Shown: positions 18,116 through 28,086 of the stretch, in pieces
Position numbering within the stretch: the first letter of the stretch is position 1
Layout: the number at the start of each line of letters is the position of its first letter
Assembly (NCBI GenBank): GCA_903822175.1
Contig: CAIJOB010000022.1
Location: 94,111 to 158,110 of the forward strand
Length of the DNA: 64,000 nt
Source: an uncultured Alphaproteobacteria bacterium
GTDB lineage: Bacteria; Pseudomonadota; Alphaproteobacteria; Caulobacterales; Caulobacteraceae
Reading direction: 5' to 3'
Translations under genes and position numbers: made by a program
Notes under the pieces: model-generated
What the model was told of the DNA's origin: nothing
What the model saw: only the letters and a program-made list of their open reading frames with translations
The model's database searches: none

Positions 18116-19348
18116 CCGCCGCCGCCGCTCCGTCGCCCGGGCACGGCGACGCCCAGACCTTCTCGGTCAAGACCATTCTGGCCCTGGTGATCGTCGGCGT
18201 CGTGTCGTTCTCCGGCCTGGCCGTGCTCGCGACCTTCGCGCCGGAACTGCGTGGGGGCGCCGATGGAGGGGGCCACGCGCTCTCCGCCTCGGCCGTGGGC
18301 TTCAAGGGGGCCCAGGTCATGCTGAGGGCCGAGGGCGCGCCGGTGGTGGTCAGCCGCATCGCACCCAAGCCCGGCCGCGCGAATCCCGGGCTCACCGTGG
18401 TCACGCCCAACCCTTCGGTACCGCAGAAGGACCTCGACGCCTTCTTCAGTCAGAACCTGCTGATCGTGCTCCCCAAGTGGCGGGTCGCTCCGCAGCCGAC
18501 CCACATTGGCTGGGTGCTGAAGGCCGGGCCGGAGCCGCAGGCGCTGGGCCCGCTGCTCGCGGGCCTTTCCAAGGTCACCCACGTGACCATGGGCGACGGT
18601 GTGAGCCGGCCCAAGCTCTACGGCGCCGGCGGCCCGTTCCAGGCGGGGACCTATCTGCCGCTCGATCCCATCGACCAGCTCCAGACGCTCTCCGGCGACG
18701 ACTGGACGCCGGCCCTGGTGGACGAGCGGGGCCGCACGGTGTTGGCCCAATCGAAGACGCACCGCAACGTGCTGGTGCTGGCCGACCCGGATATCCTCAA
18801 CAACCAGGGCCTGGCGAAGCTCGACAACGCCCGCGCCGGGATGGCCATCCTCAATACCCTGAGCGGCGGCCGGGGCGTGACCTTCGATGTGACCCTGAAC
18901 GGCTTCAGCCGGGGGCGCGGCGTCGGCCAGCTGATGCTCGAACCGCCGTTTCTGGCCGCGACGCTCTGTGGCGTCGCCGCAGCTCTTTTGCTGGGGCTGC
19001 ATGCGCTCGCCCGCTTCGGCCCGACGCTGACACGGGGTCGCGCCATTGCGCTGGGCAAGGGGGCGCTGGTCGACAATTCCGCTGGCCTGGTGCGCATGGC
19101 GCGCCGCGAGGCCGAGCTCGCGCCGGCCTATGCGGCCCTGACCAAGACCCTGGTGGCCCGCTTCGTTGGCGGCTCCCGCTCTGGAATTGGGGGCGCGCGC
19201 GACAACGACACCTGGCTCGCTGAGCTGGCGCGCCGCGCCGGCGCGGCGGATCCAGCGGAGCTGACCGCCCAGGCCGAGCGGGCGCAGACGCGCGACGAGC
19301 TGCTGGCCGTCGGGCGCAACCTCTATCAATGGCGACGGGAGATCACGC

Positions 19349-19362
<14 letters not shown>
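18112..19362 (+). CDS. DUF4350-type membrane protein of MoxR cluster
   Basis: A 416-residue protein with an N-terminal TM helix (about 18-40), a large extracytoplasmic domain of about 230 residues that reads like the DUF4350 (GATase-like) fold, a second TM helix at about 282-304 ([20 protein letters not shown]), and a cytoplasmic helical tail. In related clusters this position, between a DUF4129 protein and a MoxR ATPase, is typically occupied by a DUF4350 protein. Biochemical role is unknown. GTG start in a GTGA overlap with the upstream gene; it overlaps MoxR by 14 bases. Identification rests on topology and gene order as well as sequence pattern. Confidence 0.75.
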
Positions 19363-20305
<943 letters not shown>

Positions 20306-20324
20306 GGCGCCCGCTGGAACCGTC

Positions 20325-21638
20325 ATGAGGCTCTATCCCACCCGTCTGGCGATCGGCCTGGCAGCGCTCGGCGCGCCGCTGGCGCTGGCCGTCGGCTTGG
20401 CGGCGCCGGGGATGTGGAGCGCCGCGGCGGCGTGGGTGCTGATGTGCGCGGGCCTGATGCTGGCCGACGCCCTGCTGGCGCCGCGGCTGTCCGGCCTGGC
20501 GCTGACCCTGGACGCGCCGCGCGTCATGGGCCTTGGCCGGGCGCAGGACGCCACCCTGGAGGCGAGCTTCACGGGCGCGGCGCCGCGCGAGGTCGAGCTG
20601 GCGATGGGCGTCAACGCGCGGCTGACCGCCAGCCCGGACCGCCAGACCCTGGCGCTCGCCGGCGGCTGGGGCCGGGCGATCATCTCGCTCACCCCGCAGC
20701 GGCGCGGTGAGGGCCAGGTCGAGCAGCTCTGGGCGCGCTGGCGCGGGCCGCTCGGCCTCATCTGGCTGCAGCGCACCGAGACGCCCGACCGCCGCATCGC
20801 CATCACCCCCGACGTCGAGCGGGTGAAGGAACAGGCCCTGCAGCTGTTCTCCCGGGACGCCCTCTTCGGCCTCAAGGCCCAGATGGAGAGCGGCGAGGGC
20901 GGCGACTTCCATGCGCTCAAGGACTTCCAGACCGGCATGGATCTACGCGCCATCGACTGGAAGCAGAGCGGGCGGCACGGCAAGCTGGTGGCCCGCGAAT
21001 TCCGCACCGAGCGCAACCACCACGTCATCCTGGCCATCGACACCGGTCGGCTGATGTGCGGCCCGACGCCGAGCGGACCCCGGGTCGATCAGGCGATCAA
21101 TGCGGCGCTGCTGCTGGCCTTCGCCGGCCTGAAGCTCGGCGACCGGGTGGGGCTCTTCGCCTTTGACGCCAAGCCGCGGGTGTCCTCAGGCGTGGTCTCC
21201 GGCGCCGCCGCCTTCCCGCTGATCCAGCGCCTGGCCGCTCAGATCGACTATTCGACGGAGGAAACCAACTTCACGCTCGGCCTCACCACGCTCGCCGGGC
21301 GCCTCGACCGCCGCGCGCTCGTCGTGATCTTCACCGACTTCGCCGACGCCACCAGCGCCGAGCTGATGGTCGAGAACGTCGGGCGGCTGATGCGCACTCA
21401 CCTGGTGCTGTTCGTGGTGTTCCGCGACGACGAGCTGGAAGCGCTGGCCCAGGCCGAGCCGCGCGAGCCCGACGACGTCTCGCGCGCGGTGATCGCGGCC
21501 GGCCTGCTGCGTCAGCGCGAGGTGGTGATCGGGCGCCTCGAGCGGCTGGGCGCGCGGCTGGTGGACGCGCGAGCCGAGGACCTCGGCCTCTCGCTGCTCA
21601 ACGCTTATCTCGACGCCAAGCGCCGGGAGCTCATCTGA
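20325..21638 (+). CDS. DUF58 (VWA-like) domain protein
   Basis: A 437-residue protein with two N-terminal TM helices (about 7-24 and 28-46), a beta-rich middle and the DUF58 signature [20 protein letters not shown] (about 199-218). It continues into a von Willebrand A-like domain with a MIDAS-like start [13 protein letters not shown]; the canonical D-x-S-x-S is replaced by D-T-G-R-L, common in DUF58 proteins. DUF58 proteins are the regular partners of MoxR ATPases. It follows the ATPase by 19 bases and its TGA overlaps the next ATG by one base, so the set is translated in series. The molecular role is not known. Confidence 0.9.
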   Translation: MRLYPTRLAIGLAALGAPLALAVGLAAPGMWSAAAAWVLMCAGLMLADALLAPRLSGLALTLDAPRVMGLGRAQDATLEASFTGAAPREVELAMGVNARLTASPDRQTLALAGGWGRAIISLTPQRRGEGQVEQLWARWRGPLGLIWLQRTETPDRRIAITPDVERVKEQALQLFSRDALFGLKAQMESGEGGDFHALKDFQTGMDLRAIDWKQSGRHGKLVAREFRTERNHHVILAIDTGRLMCGPTPSGPRVDQAINAALLLAFAGLKLGDRVGLFAFDAKPRVSSGVVSGAAAFPLIQRLAAQIDYSTEETNFTLGLTTLAGRLDRRALVVIFTDFADATSAELMVENVGRLMRTHLVLFVVFRDDELEALAQAEPREPDDVSRAVIAAGLLRQREVVIGRLERLGARLVDARAEDLGLSLLNAYLDAKRRELI

Positions 21639-22636
21639 TGGCGGAACTGCAGCTCAAGAGCCGCCGCTTCCGCGCCGAACGCGAGGCCGACTGGCGCCGC
21701 CTGGAGACCCTGCTCAACCGCGTCGAAAAGGGCGGCGCGCGGCGGCTCAACCGCGACGAGCTGGTCGAGATGCCGGTGCTCTACCGCCAGGCCCTGTCGT
21801 CGCTCTCCATGGCCCGCGCCATCTCCCTCGACCAGGGCCTGATCGGCTATCTGGAGAGCCTCTGCACGCGGGCCTATTTCTTCGTCTATGGCACCCGCGC
21901 CCGGCCGCTGGAGCGGCTGGCCGGCTTCTTTACCGACGAATGGCCGCGCGCGGTGCAGGCGCTCTGGCGCGAGACCGTAGTCTCGGCGGCGCTGATGGCG
22001 CTGGGCGCGGTCGGCGCCTATGTCCTGGTGGCCCGCGATCCCGACTGGTTCTACGGCTTCATTCCGCAGGCCCTGGCCGGAGGGCGCGATCCGATGGCGA
22101 CCACGGCCTTCCTGCACGACACGCTGTACCAGAAGCTCACCGGCCACGAGGCCCTGGGCGCGCTCGCCGCCTTCCTCTTCACTCACAACTCACAGATCGC
22201 GCTCTTCGCCTTCGCGCTCGGCTTCGCGCTCTGCCTGCCGACCGCCGGCCTGATGATCTTCAACGGCTGCATGCTGGGAGCTTTCCTGGCGCTCTTCGCC
22301 GCGCACGGCCTGGCGTTCCAAGCCACCGGCTGGCTGATGATCCACGGCGTGACCGAGCTCTTCGCGGTGACGCTGGCCGGCGCGGCGGGCTTTTCCATCG
22401 GCTGGGCGGTGGCCTTTCCGGGTCAGCGGACCCGCGTCGACGCCGCCGCCGACGCCGGGCGGCGAGGCGCCCTGGTGATGGGCGGCGTGGTGGTGATGCT
22501 GTTCGTTGCGGGCCTGTTGGAAGGCTTCGCCCGCCAGCTGATCCAGAACGACCTGGCGCGGCTCTCGATCGCGGCGGCCAGCGCGCTCGTCTGGGGTCTC
22601 TATTTCTACCTGCCGCGCCGCGCGAGGCCCACATGA
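21638..22636 (+). CDS. SpoIIM-family (stage II sporulation protein M-like) membrane protein
   Basis: A 332-residue protein with a cytoplasmic helical N-terminal region of about 100 residues (rich in Arg/Glu, containing YRQALSSLSMARAISL) and five to six TM helices. Segments FLFTHNSQIALFAFALGFAL and GLMIFNGCMLGAFLALFA are the hallmark of the SpoIIM-like family (N-x-x-x-x-x-x-x-F-x-x-G). In non-sporulating bacteria such proteins sit next to MoxR/DUF58/RDD genes, as here, and are of unknown function. Start ATG overlaps the DUF58 stop by one base with CGGGAG 9 bases before; the stop overlaps the RDD gene start in ATGA. Confidence 0.85.
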   Translation: MAELQLKSRRFRAEREADWRRLETLLNRVEKGGARRLNRDELVEMPVLYRQALSSLSMARAISLDQGLIGYLESLCTRAYFFVYGTRARPLERLAGFFTDEWPRAVQALWRETVVSAALMALGAVGAYVLVARDPDWFYGFIPQALAGGRDPMATTAFLHDTLYQKLTGHEALGALAAFLFTHNSQIALFAFALGFALCLPTAGLMIFNGCMLGAFLALFAAHGLAFQATGWLMIHGVTELFAVTLAGAAGFSIGWAVAFPGQRTRVDAAADAGRRGALVMGGVVVMLFVAGLLEGFARQLIQNDLARLSIAAASALVWGLYFYLPRRARPT

Positions 22637-23541
22637 CCGCGGCTGCGACCACCAACCGAAAGCCGAAAAGGACGAGCCGGCCGCGCCGCCCGGTCGACGA
22701 CGGCTGGCGCGAATTCGTCACCCCGGAAGGCGTCGATCTGCGCCTGAAGATCGGGGCGTTTGGCGAGCGGTGCGCCGCCTTTCTGATCGACGTCGGGATC
22801 ATCGCTGCGACCCTGCTGGCGCTGACCCTGCTGCTGGCCGCGATCGGGGCCGGGACCGGGTGGAAGGGGACCGGCGAGGCGGCCACGATCATCTGGCTGC
22901 TGGGCTTCTTCCTGGCGCGGGAGGCCTATTTCATCGGCTTCGAACTGCGGCCCAACGGCGCGACGCCGGGCAAGCGGGCGTTGGGCTTACGGGTCGCGGC
23001 GCGCGACGGCGGCCGCCTTACCGCCAACGCGGTCTTCGCGCGCAACGCCATGCGCGAGCTGGAGGTGTTTCTGCCGGCGAGCTTCCTGTTCGCCCAGGGC
23101 CAGGGCGTCGACGCCGGCCTGATGGTCCTGGGCGCGATCTGGAGCGGGATCTTCGTGCTCTTCCCGCTGTTCAACCGCGACCGCCTGCGGCTGGGCGATC
23201 TCGCCGCCGGGACCATGGTGGTCAAGGCGCCGCGGCGCGTGCTGCGGCCTGATCTCGCCCAGGACGGCCCGGTTCTGATCGGCGCCATCGCCTTCACCGA
23301 AGCTCAGCTCGACGCCTACGGCATTAAGGAACTGCAGGTGCTGGAGGAGGTGCTGCGCCGCGCCGACCGCAGGGCGATCGCCGAGGTCTCAACGCGCATC
23401 CGCGCCAAGATCGGCTGGGAGACTCCGCTGGAGGTCTCCGACAAGACGTTCCTCAACGCCTACTACACCGGCCTGCGCGCCCGCCTGGAGACGCGAATGC
23501 TGTTCGGCCATCGTCGCGCCGACAAGTTCGACCGGTCCTGA
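22633..23541 (+). CDS. RDD-family membrane protein, last gene of MoxR cluster
   Basis: A 302-residue protein starting in the ATGA overlap with SpoIIM; the frame is open further upstream but that overlaps SpoIIM and is not protein-like. After a basic N-terminus (KPKRTSRPRRP) comes an RDD domain with three TM helices: GERCAAFLIDVGIIAATLL opens the first (the family's R-x-x-A-x-x-x-D), and NRDRLRLGDLAAGTMVV is the conserved closing motif. A cytoplasmic C-terminal region of about 100 residues (helical, EEVLRRADRRAIAEVSTR) follows, longer than minimal RDD proteins. RDD proteins have been linked to ion or peptide transport in a few cases; here the role is presumably tied to the MoxR system. Confidence 0.88.
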   Translation: MTAAATTNRKPKRTSRPRRPVDDGWREFVTPEGVDLRLKIGAFGERCAAFLIDVGIIAATLLALTLLLAAIGAGTGWKGTGEAATIIWLLGFFLAREAYFIGFELRPNGATPGKRALGLRVAARDGGRLTANAVFARNAMRELEVFLPASFLFAQGQGVDAGLMVLGAIWSGIFVLFPLFNRDRLRLGDLAAGTMVVKAPRRVLRPDLAQDGPVLIGAIAFTEAQLDAYGIKELQVLEEVLRRADRRAIAEVSTRIRAKIGWETPLEVSDKTFLNAYYTGLRARLETRMLFGHRRADKFDRS

Positions 23542-23556
23542 GACCGGCCGCCCGCC

Positions 23557-24336
23557 TCAGTCGAAGATCGCCGCCAGCCCCTGCGGTCCGACGCCGTCGC
23601 GCAGCCGGCGCAGCTCGACGTAGAGCACCGCGGCCCCGGTCGACCCGATGAGGGTGCTGGCCATCTGGATCAGCGGTGCGAAGATCAGCAAGGTCAGCAC
23701 CGGGAGTCGCCCGATGGTCGCAAAGCCCGTCGCCCGGCTGAACACGCCCAGCACCAGCTCGATGACGATCACGGCGATGAAATAGATGACGAACAGGCCG
23801 AAGATCCGCCAACGGCTGCCACGGGTCAGCTCGGCGCTTCGCCCGAAGGCGGCCATGACGCCGGTTTGCTCGACCACATAGGCGGGGATCGCGACGCACC
23901 AGGCGATCGCCAGCATGATCCCGGGAACCAGCAGCAGCATCGAGGCGAGAGCGACCCCAAGGCCAAGCAGGATCGCCAGGCCGATTACCGGCAGGAAGGC
24001 GCGCAGGCCCGCGGTCAAGCTCTCGGCCACCGAGACGGGGCGGTTGTTGAGGTCGCTCACGGTGCCGTAGATGATCGTCGCCTGCAGGATCACCCCGAAG
24101 AGGCCGCTGACGAGGCCAAGCAGGACCGACCAGCCGAAACGAGGGCCAAGCACCTGGGTCGGATCGCCCGAGACCAGCACCGATCCCTGGATCGCGTAAA
24201 TCACCGCCGCGGGTATGCCGGTCAGGATCAAGGCCAGGAGGCCGAAGGCGACGAAATTGCGGCCCAGCACCGCGAAGAGTTCCTGGATGACCCGCCCGAT
24301 ATCGAGCACGCCGCTTGAAGCGCCGTCGCTGCTCAT
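23557..24336 (-). CDS. Polytopic inner-membrane protein, unknown function
   Basis: The ATG at 24336 gives 259 residues; an upstream GTG at 24381 would add 15 polar residues and cannot be excluded because neither has a strong ribosome site. There are about six hydrophobic helices, with repeated G-rich helices (LAILLGLGVALASMLLLVPG) and an alternation resembling the glycerophosphoryl diester phosphodiesterase membrane-domain or YciC-like families of bacterial membrane proteins. No catalytic residues are visible. It converges on the RDD gene with 15 bases between stops. Its placement next to the MoxR cluster may be coincidental. Confidence 0.6.
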   Translation of the reverse strand: MSSDGASSGVLDIGRVIQELFAVLGRNFVAFGLLALILTGIPAAVIYAIQGSVLVSGDPTQVLGPRFGWSVLLGLVSGLFGVILQATIIYGTVSDLNNRPVSVAESLTAGLRAFLPVIGLAILLGLGVALASMLLLVPGIMLAIAWCVAIPAYVVEQTGVMAAFGRSAELTRGSRWRIFGLFVIYFIAVIVIELVLGVFSRATGFATIGRLPVLTLLIFAPLIQMASTLIGSTGAAVLYVELRRLRDGVGPQGLAAIFD

Positions 24337-24475
24337 GGAAATTGCCCGCCTGTTCCGTTTCCCTTCGGTCAGGCTAGACACGGCGATTGCCGATTGCCAA
24401 GCGGCGAACGCCTGGGTCAGATGTTCGGCCGTGCGCGGCCCTTGACGCCGCGCCCCGCAAAGCTTGGACAGTCAG

Positions 24476-25546
24476 ATGGACATCGGCGTCTTCATTCCCA
24501 TCGGCAATAACGGCTGGCTCATCTCGGAAACCGCGCCGCAATACATGCCGTCGTTCGAGCTGAACAAGACCGTCGTTCAGTCGGCGGAGAAGTACGGCTT
24601 CGACTTCGCGCTCTCGATGATCAAGCTGCGCGGCTTCGGCGGGAAGACGCAGTTCTGGGAGCACAATCTCGAGAGCTTCACCCTGATGGCCGGCCTGGCC
24701 GCCGTCACCAGTAAGATCAAGATCTTCGCCACCGCCGCGACGCTGACCATGCCCGCCCCGATCGTCGCCCGCATGGCGTCGACCATCGACTCTATCGCCG
24801 GGCCCGGCCGCTTCGGCATCAACCTGATCACCGGCTGGCAGAAGGCCGAGTACGACCAGATGGGCCTGTGGCCCGGCGAGAGCCACTACAAGGATCGCTA
24901 CAACTACCTGGCCGAATACGCGACCGTGCTGAAGGAGCTGATGGAGACCGGCGTCAGCGACTTCAAAGGCCAGTACCTGCAGATGGAGGACTGCCGCGTC
25001 AGCCCCAAGCCCACCGACGTGAAGATCATCTGCGCAGGCTCCAGCGACGAGGGGTTGGCCTTCACCGCTCAGTATGCGGACTATTCCTTCGCGCTGGGCA
25101 AGGGGACCAACACGCCGACCGCGTTCGCGCCGGTCAACACGCGCCTCGCCGCCGCCAAGGCCAAGACCGGCCGCGACGTCGGCTCCTACATCCTGTTCAT
25201 GATCATCGCCGATGCGACCGACGAGAAGGCCATGGCCAAGTGGCAGCTCTACCGCGACGGCGCCGACCAGGGCGCGCTGCAGTGGCTGACGAACCAGGCC
25301 GCGCCGAACGCGCAAGGCGGCACCAGCAACACCAACACCACCCAGCTCGCCGCCCCGGAATCGGCGGTGAACCTCAACATGGGCACGCTGGTCGGCTCCT
25401 ACGAGAGCGTGGCCCGCATGCTCGACGAGGTCGCCGGCGTGCCCGACACCGCCGGCGTCCTGCTGGTCTTCGACGACTTCGTGAAAGGGGTCGACGACTT
25501 CGGGACCAAGATCCAGCCCAAGATGAAGAGCCGCGCCAATGTTTAA
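24476..25546 (+). CDS. rutA: Pyrimidine monooxygenase RutA
   Basis: A 356-residue flavin-dependent monooxygenase of the luciferase-like superfamily. Sequence features match RutA closely: [20 protein letters not shown] at the N-terminus, the conserved [16 protein letters not shown] region, [20 protein letters not shown], and [10 protein letters not shown]. RutA uses FMNH2 and O2 to open the uracil ring at N3-C4, giving ureidoacrylate peracid (or ureidoacrylate). A TTG 12 bases upstream is possible but ATG 24476 aligns with family starts. The first gene of a rutA-rutB-rutC set; no rutR repressor, flavin reductase (rutF) or permease (rutG) is in the window, so a reductase must be encoded elsewhere. 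A large palindromic element separates it from rutB. Confidence 0.92.
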   Translation: MDIGVFIPIGNNGWLISETAPQYMPSFELNKTVVQSAEKYGFDFALSMIKLRGFGGKTQFWEHNLESFTLMAGLAAVTSKIKIFATAATLTMPAPIVARMASTIDSIAGPGRFGINLITGWQKAEYDQMGLWPGESHYKDRYNYLAEYATVLKELMETGVSDFKGQYLQMEDCRVSPKPTDVKIICAGSSDEGLAFTAQYADYSFALGKGTNTPTAFAPVNTRLAAAKAKTGRDVGSYILFMIIADATDEKAMAKWQLYRDGADQGALQWLTNQAAPNAQGGTSNTNTTQLAAPESAVNLNMGTLVGSYESVARMLDEVAGVPDTAGVLLVFDDFVKGVDDFGTKIQPKMKSRANV

Positions 25547-25548
25547 TA

Positions 25549-25690
25549 CCTCACCCGCAAAGCGGGGGAGGGGGACCACGAAGTGGTGGAGGGGGCGCTG
25601 CGACCGCACGGCGCCGCCTCGCCCATCCCAGCGCCCCCTCCGTCCCGGTGCTTCCCGAGGGCGGGACACCTCCCCCGCAGGCGGGGGAGG
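25549..25690. repeat. Composite palindromic element between rutA and rutB
   Basis: The 177-base gap is almost wholly palindromic. Hairpin 25549-25571 (CCTCACCCGC/GCGGGGGAGG, one mismatch) and hairpin 25669-25690 (CCTCCCCCGC/GCGGGGGAGG, perfect, two-base loop) have related sequences and bracket an inverted repeat with perfect 13-bp arms (25588-25600 and 25629-25641, GGAGGGGGCGCTG). A small hairpin ACCAC-GAA-GTGGT lies at 25575-25587. This is a mobile-looking intergenic element. It begins three bases after the rutA stop, so it may stabilise the rutA 3' end or reduce read-through into rutB. Confidence 0.8.
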
Positions 25691-25723
25691 TTGCTCAGCG
25701 CCAGCCATCTTCCGGAGCGCCCA

Positions 25724-26443
25724 ATGACCGATCACCCCACCATCCCGCGCGAAGGCGCTGTGACCCTGCCGGCCCGTCCGGAGAGTCTGCCGATCAACCC
25801 GCGCGAGACCGCGCTGATCGTGGTCGACATGCAGAACGCCTATGCCTCGCCCGGCGGCTATCTCGACCTGGCCGGGTTCGACATCGAGGGCTCGGCGGCG
25901 GTCATCGACCGCATCGCGCTGCTGGTCGAGGCCTCACGCAAGGCCGGCGTCCAGGTGGTGTTCTTCCAGAACGGCTGGGACCCGGACTACGTCGAGGCCG
26001 GCGGCCCGGGCTCCCCCAACTGGTGGAAATCCAATGCGCTGAAGACCATGCGCGACCGCCCCGAACTGGAAGGAACCCTGCTCGCCAAGGGGACCTGGGA
26101 CTACGCGCTGGTCGACAAGCTGACGCCGCAGAAGGGCGACATTGTCATTCCGAAGCCGCGCTACTCGGCCTTCTTCAACTCGTCGCTGGATTCGATGTTG
26201 CGGGCGCGCGGCATCAAGAACCTCGCGTTCTGCGGCATCGCCACCAACGTCTGCGTCGAGAGCACGCTGCGCGACGGCTACCACCTGGAATATTTCGGCA
26301 TCCTCCTGGAGGACGCGACGCACCAGGCGGGGCCGGCCTTCCTGCAGGAAGCCACCGTCTTCAACGTCGAGAAGTTCTTCGGCTGGGTCTCAAACACCGC
26401 CGACTTCTGCGGCACGATCAGCCAGGCCCCGCCTGGGTCCTAG
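25724..26443 (+). CDS. rutB: Ureidoacrylate amidohydrolase RutB (isochorismatase fold)
   Basis: A 239-residue cytoplasmic hydrolase of the isochorismatase-like superfamily. The catalytic triad can be read as Asp35 (IVVDMQNAY), Lys144 ([12 protein letters not shown]) and Cys178 ([11 protein letters not shown]). RutB-specific stretches are SPNWWKSNA and [12 protein letters not shown] near the C-terminus. It cleaves the carbamoyl group from ureidoacrylate (peracid), releasing carbamate that decays to ammonia and CO2. The ATG at 25724 is preceded by CCGGAGCG; the frame is open upstream through the palindromic element but that is not coding-like. rutC follows 14 bases downstream. Confidence 0.93.
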   Translation: MTDHPTIPREGAVTLPARPESLPINPRETALIVVDMQNAYASPGGYLDLAGFDIEGSAAVIDRIALLVEASRKAGVQVVFFQNGWDPDYVEAGGPGSPNWWKSNALKTMRDRPELEGTLLAKGTWDYALVDKLTPQKGDIVIPKPRYSAFFNSSLDSMLRARGIKNLAFCGIATNVCVESTLRDGYHLEYFGILLEDATHQAGPAFLQEATVFNVEKFFGWVSNTADFCGTISQAPPGS

Positions 26444-26457
26444 ATACGGAGCGAACC

Positions 26458-26847
26458 ATGCCCAAGACCATCGTCCTGCCGCCCGGCACGCAGAAGCCGA
26501 TCGCCCCGTTCTCGCCCGGCACGCTCGCCGACGGCGTGGTCTATGTCTCGGGCACGCTCGCCTTCGACAAGGACAACAACGTCAACCACGTGGGCGATTG
26601 CGAGGCTCAGACGCGCCAGGTGCTGGAGACCATCAAGTCGGTGATCGAGACCGCCGGCGGGACCATGGACGACGTCACCATGAACCACATCTTCGTCAAG
26701 GACTGGGCCGACTACGGCGCGGTGAACAAGGTCTATGCGGAGTACTTCCCGGGCGACAAGCCGGCCCGCTTCTGCATCCAGTGCGGCCTGGTGAAGCCCG
26801 ACTTCCTGGTCGAGATCGCCACCATCGCCCACATCGGGAAACGCTGA
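26458..26847 (+). CDS. rutC: RutC, RidA/YjgF-family aminoacrylate deaminase
   Basis: A 129-residue protein of the RidA/YjgF/YER057c family, which forms trimers with active sites between subunits. It matches the RutC subgroup: [20 protein letters not shown] at the start, [31 protein letters not shown], and the family arginine in [19 protein letters not shown]. Work on Escherichia coli RutC assigns it 3-aminoacrylate deamination to malonic semialdehyde (earlier proposed as peracid reduction). ATG start with ACGGAGCG 6-8 bases upstream. It sits directly between rutB and a nitroreductase gene. Confidence 0.93.
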   Translation: MPKTIVLPPGTQKPIAPFSPGTLADGVVYVSGTLAFDKDNNVNHVGDCEAQTRQVLETIKSVIETAGGTMDDVTMNHIFVKDWADYGAVNKVYAEYFPGDKPARFCIQCGLVKPDFLVEIATIAHIGKR

Positions 26848-26852
26848 GCCCC

Positions 26853-27473
26853 GTGTCTTCAAGAAAAGGAGGGCCACTCTCCGCGAACGGAAGAACAGCT
26901 GATCACGACATCGATCCGATCTTCCTGACCCGCTGGTCGCCGCGCGCCTTCACCGGCGAGGCCATGCCGCACGACGCCCTGATGAGCCTATTCGAGGCGG
27001 CCCGCTGGGCCCCCTCGGCGTTCAACGGCCAGCCGTGGCGCTTCGTCTACGCCCATCGCGGCACGCCGGAATGGGAGCCGCTGTTCGACGCCCTGATGGA
27101 ATACAATCAGGCCTGGGTCGCGACCGGTGTCTCGGTCCTGGGGTACATCATCTCCGACCGCTTCCGCCGCAAACCCGGCGCCGAGCCGGCTGAGAACCGC
27201 AGTCACTCCTTCGACGCCGGCGCCGCCTGGGCCTACCTGGCGCTCCAGGCCCACCAGATCGGCTGGGCCGCCCACGGCATGGGCGGCTTCCACATCGACA
27301 AGGCCCACGCCGCCACCGGCGCTGCGGACGCCGACTACCACATCGAGGCGGCGTTCGCGGTCGGGCGGCCGACGGACGCGAGCGTGCTGCCGGAGAGCTT
27401 CCGGGCGCGGGAGGTACCGAGCGGGCGGGAGCCCGCCCGGACCTTCGTGTTCGAGGGTCGGCTGAAGCCCTAA
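26853..27473 (+). CDS. Nitroreductase-family flavoprotein (possible malonic semialdehyde reductase role)
   Basis: A 206-residue FMN enzyme of the nitroreductase superfamily: R-W-S-P-R-A-F near the N-terminus, FEAARWAPSAFNGQPWRFVY for FMN and ring contacts, and AWAYLALQAHQIGWAAHGMGG in the C-terminal half. It begins with GTG five bases after the rutC stop, so it is part of the rut transcript. RutE of E. coli, which reduces malonic semialdehyde to 3-hydroxypropionate, is also a nitroreductase-family protein of similar size, but this sequence does not carry a RutE-like N-terminus and looks like another subgroup. A RutE-like role is inferred from position only. Its TAA interlocks with the TAG of the convergent DUF1993 gene. 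Confidence 0.8.
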   Translation: MSSRKGGPLSANGRTADHDIDPIFLTRWSPRAFTGEAMPHDALMSLFEAARWAPSAFNGQPWRFVYAHRGTPEWEPLFDALMEYNQAWVATGVSVLGYIISDRFRRKPGAEPAENRSHSFDAGAAWAYLALQAHQIGWAAHGMGGFHIDKAHAATGAADADYHIEAAFAVGRPTDASVLPESFRAREVPSGREPARTFVFEGRLKP

Positions 27474-27994
27474 GCCGCCGCCGCCGTCTGCGCGCCGGCC
27501 AGGAAGTCCATCTTGCCGATCGGCACGCCCTGGCTGCGCAGGATCGCGTAGGCCGTGGTCACGTGGAACAGGAAGTTCGGCAGCGAGAAGGTCAGCAGGA
27601 AGGTCTGGCCGGTGAACTCCATGGTCCGGCCGGGGAAGGTCAGCACGATCTCGCGGCCTTCCTGGCCTTCGACCTGGTCGCGCTTCAGGGTTTCCAGGAA
27701 GGCGATGGTCTTGGCGATGCGTTCCTTCAGTTCCGGGAAGGTGGTCTCGGTGTCGGGCATGGCCGGCGCCTCGACGCCGGCGAGGCGGGCGCCGCCGCCC
27801 TTGGCCGCGTCGCTGGCCAGCTGGATCTGCCGCGCGAGGGGGAACATGCCGTGGCCGAGACTGGCTTCGGTGAAGCTGGTCAGCGGCACCTTCTGCTCGA
27901 CGGCATAGGTCTCGGCCTTGTCGAGGAAGTGGCTGAGGTTGCCGAGCATGCGGATGTAGGTGGCGATCGAGGTGTCATAGAGCGAGAGCGACAA
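27470..27994 (-). CDS. DUF1993 family protein
   Basis: A 174-residue cytoplasmic protein beginning with TTG at 27994, supported by a GGAG ribosome site eight bases upstream. The opening (SLYDTSIATYIRMLGNLSHFLDKAE), the middle R-L-A-P-D-M-F/P-L-like segment (GHGMFPLARQIQLASDAAKG) and the final HVTTAYAILRSQGVPIGKMDF are diagnostic of DUF1993, a DinB-like four-helix bundle family of unknown function; the last part has the conserved F-H-x-x-T-A-Y-x-I-L-R. No metal-site triad as in DinB hydrolases is obvious. It is divergent from the ornithine cyclodeaminase gene (92 bases) and convergent with the nitroreductase. Confidence 0.88.
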   Translation of the reverse strand: MSLSLYDTSIATYIRMLGNLSHFLDKAETYAVEQKVPLTSFTEASLGHGMFPLARQIQLASDAAKGGGARLAGVEAPAMPDTETTFPELKERIAKTIAFLETLKRDQVEGQEGREIVLTFPGRTMEFTGQTFLLTFSLPNFLFHVTTAYAILRSQGVPIGKMDFLAGAQTAAAA

Positions 27995-28086
27995 GGGCGT
28001 TTCTCCAAACTGCGAAGGCTGTCAGATAGTGCGTCTGGGGCCCGCCAGCCACCGCAGTCGCAACAACTTCATGAGGATGCTCGCCC

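Noticed and set aside
26853..27473. Naming the nitroreductase rutE
   Set aside because: Position fits, but the sequence does not show the RutE-type N-terminus I know. The family name is safer.
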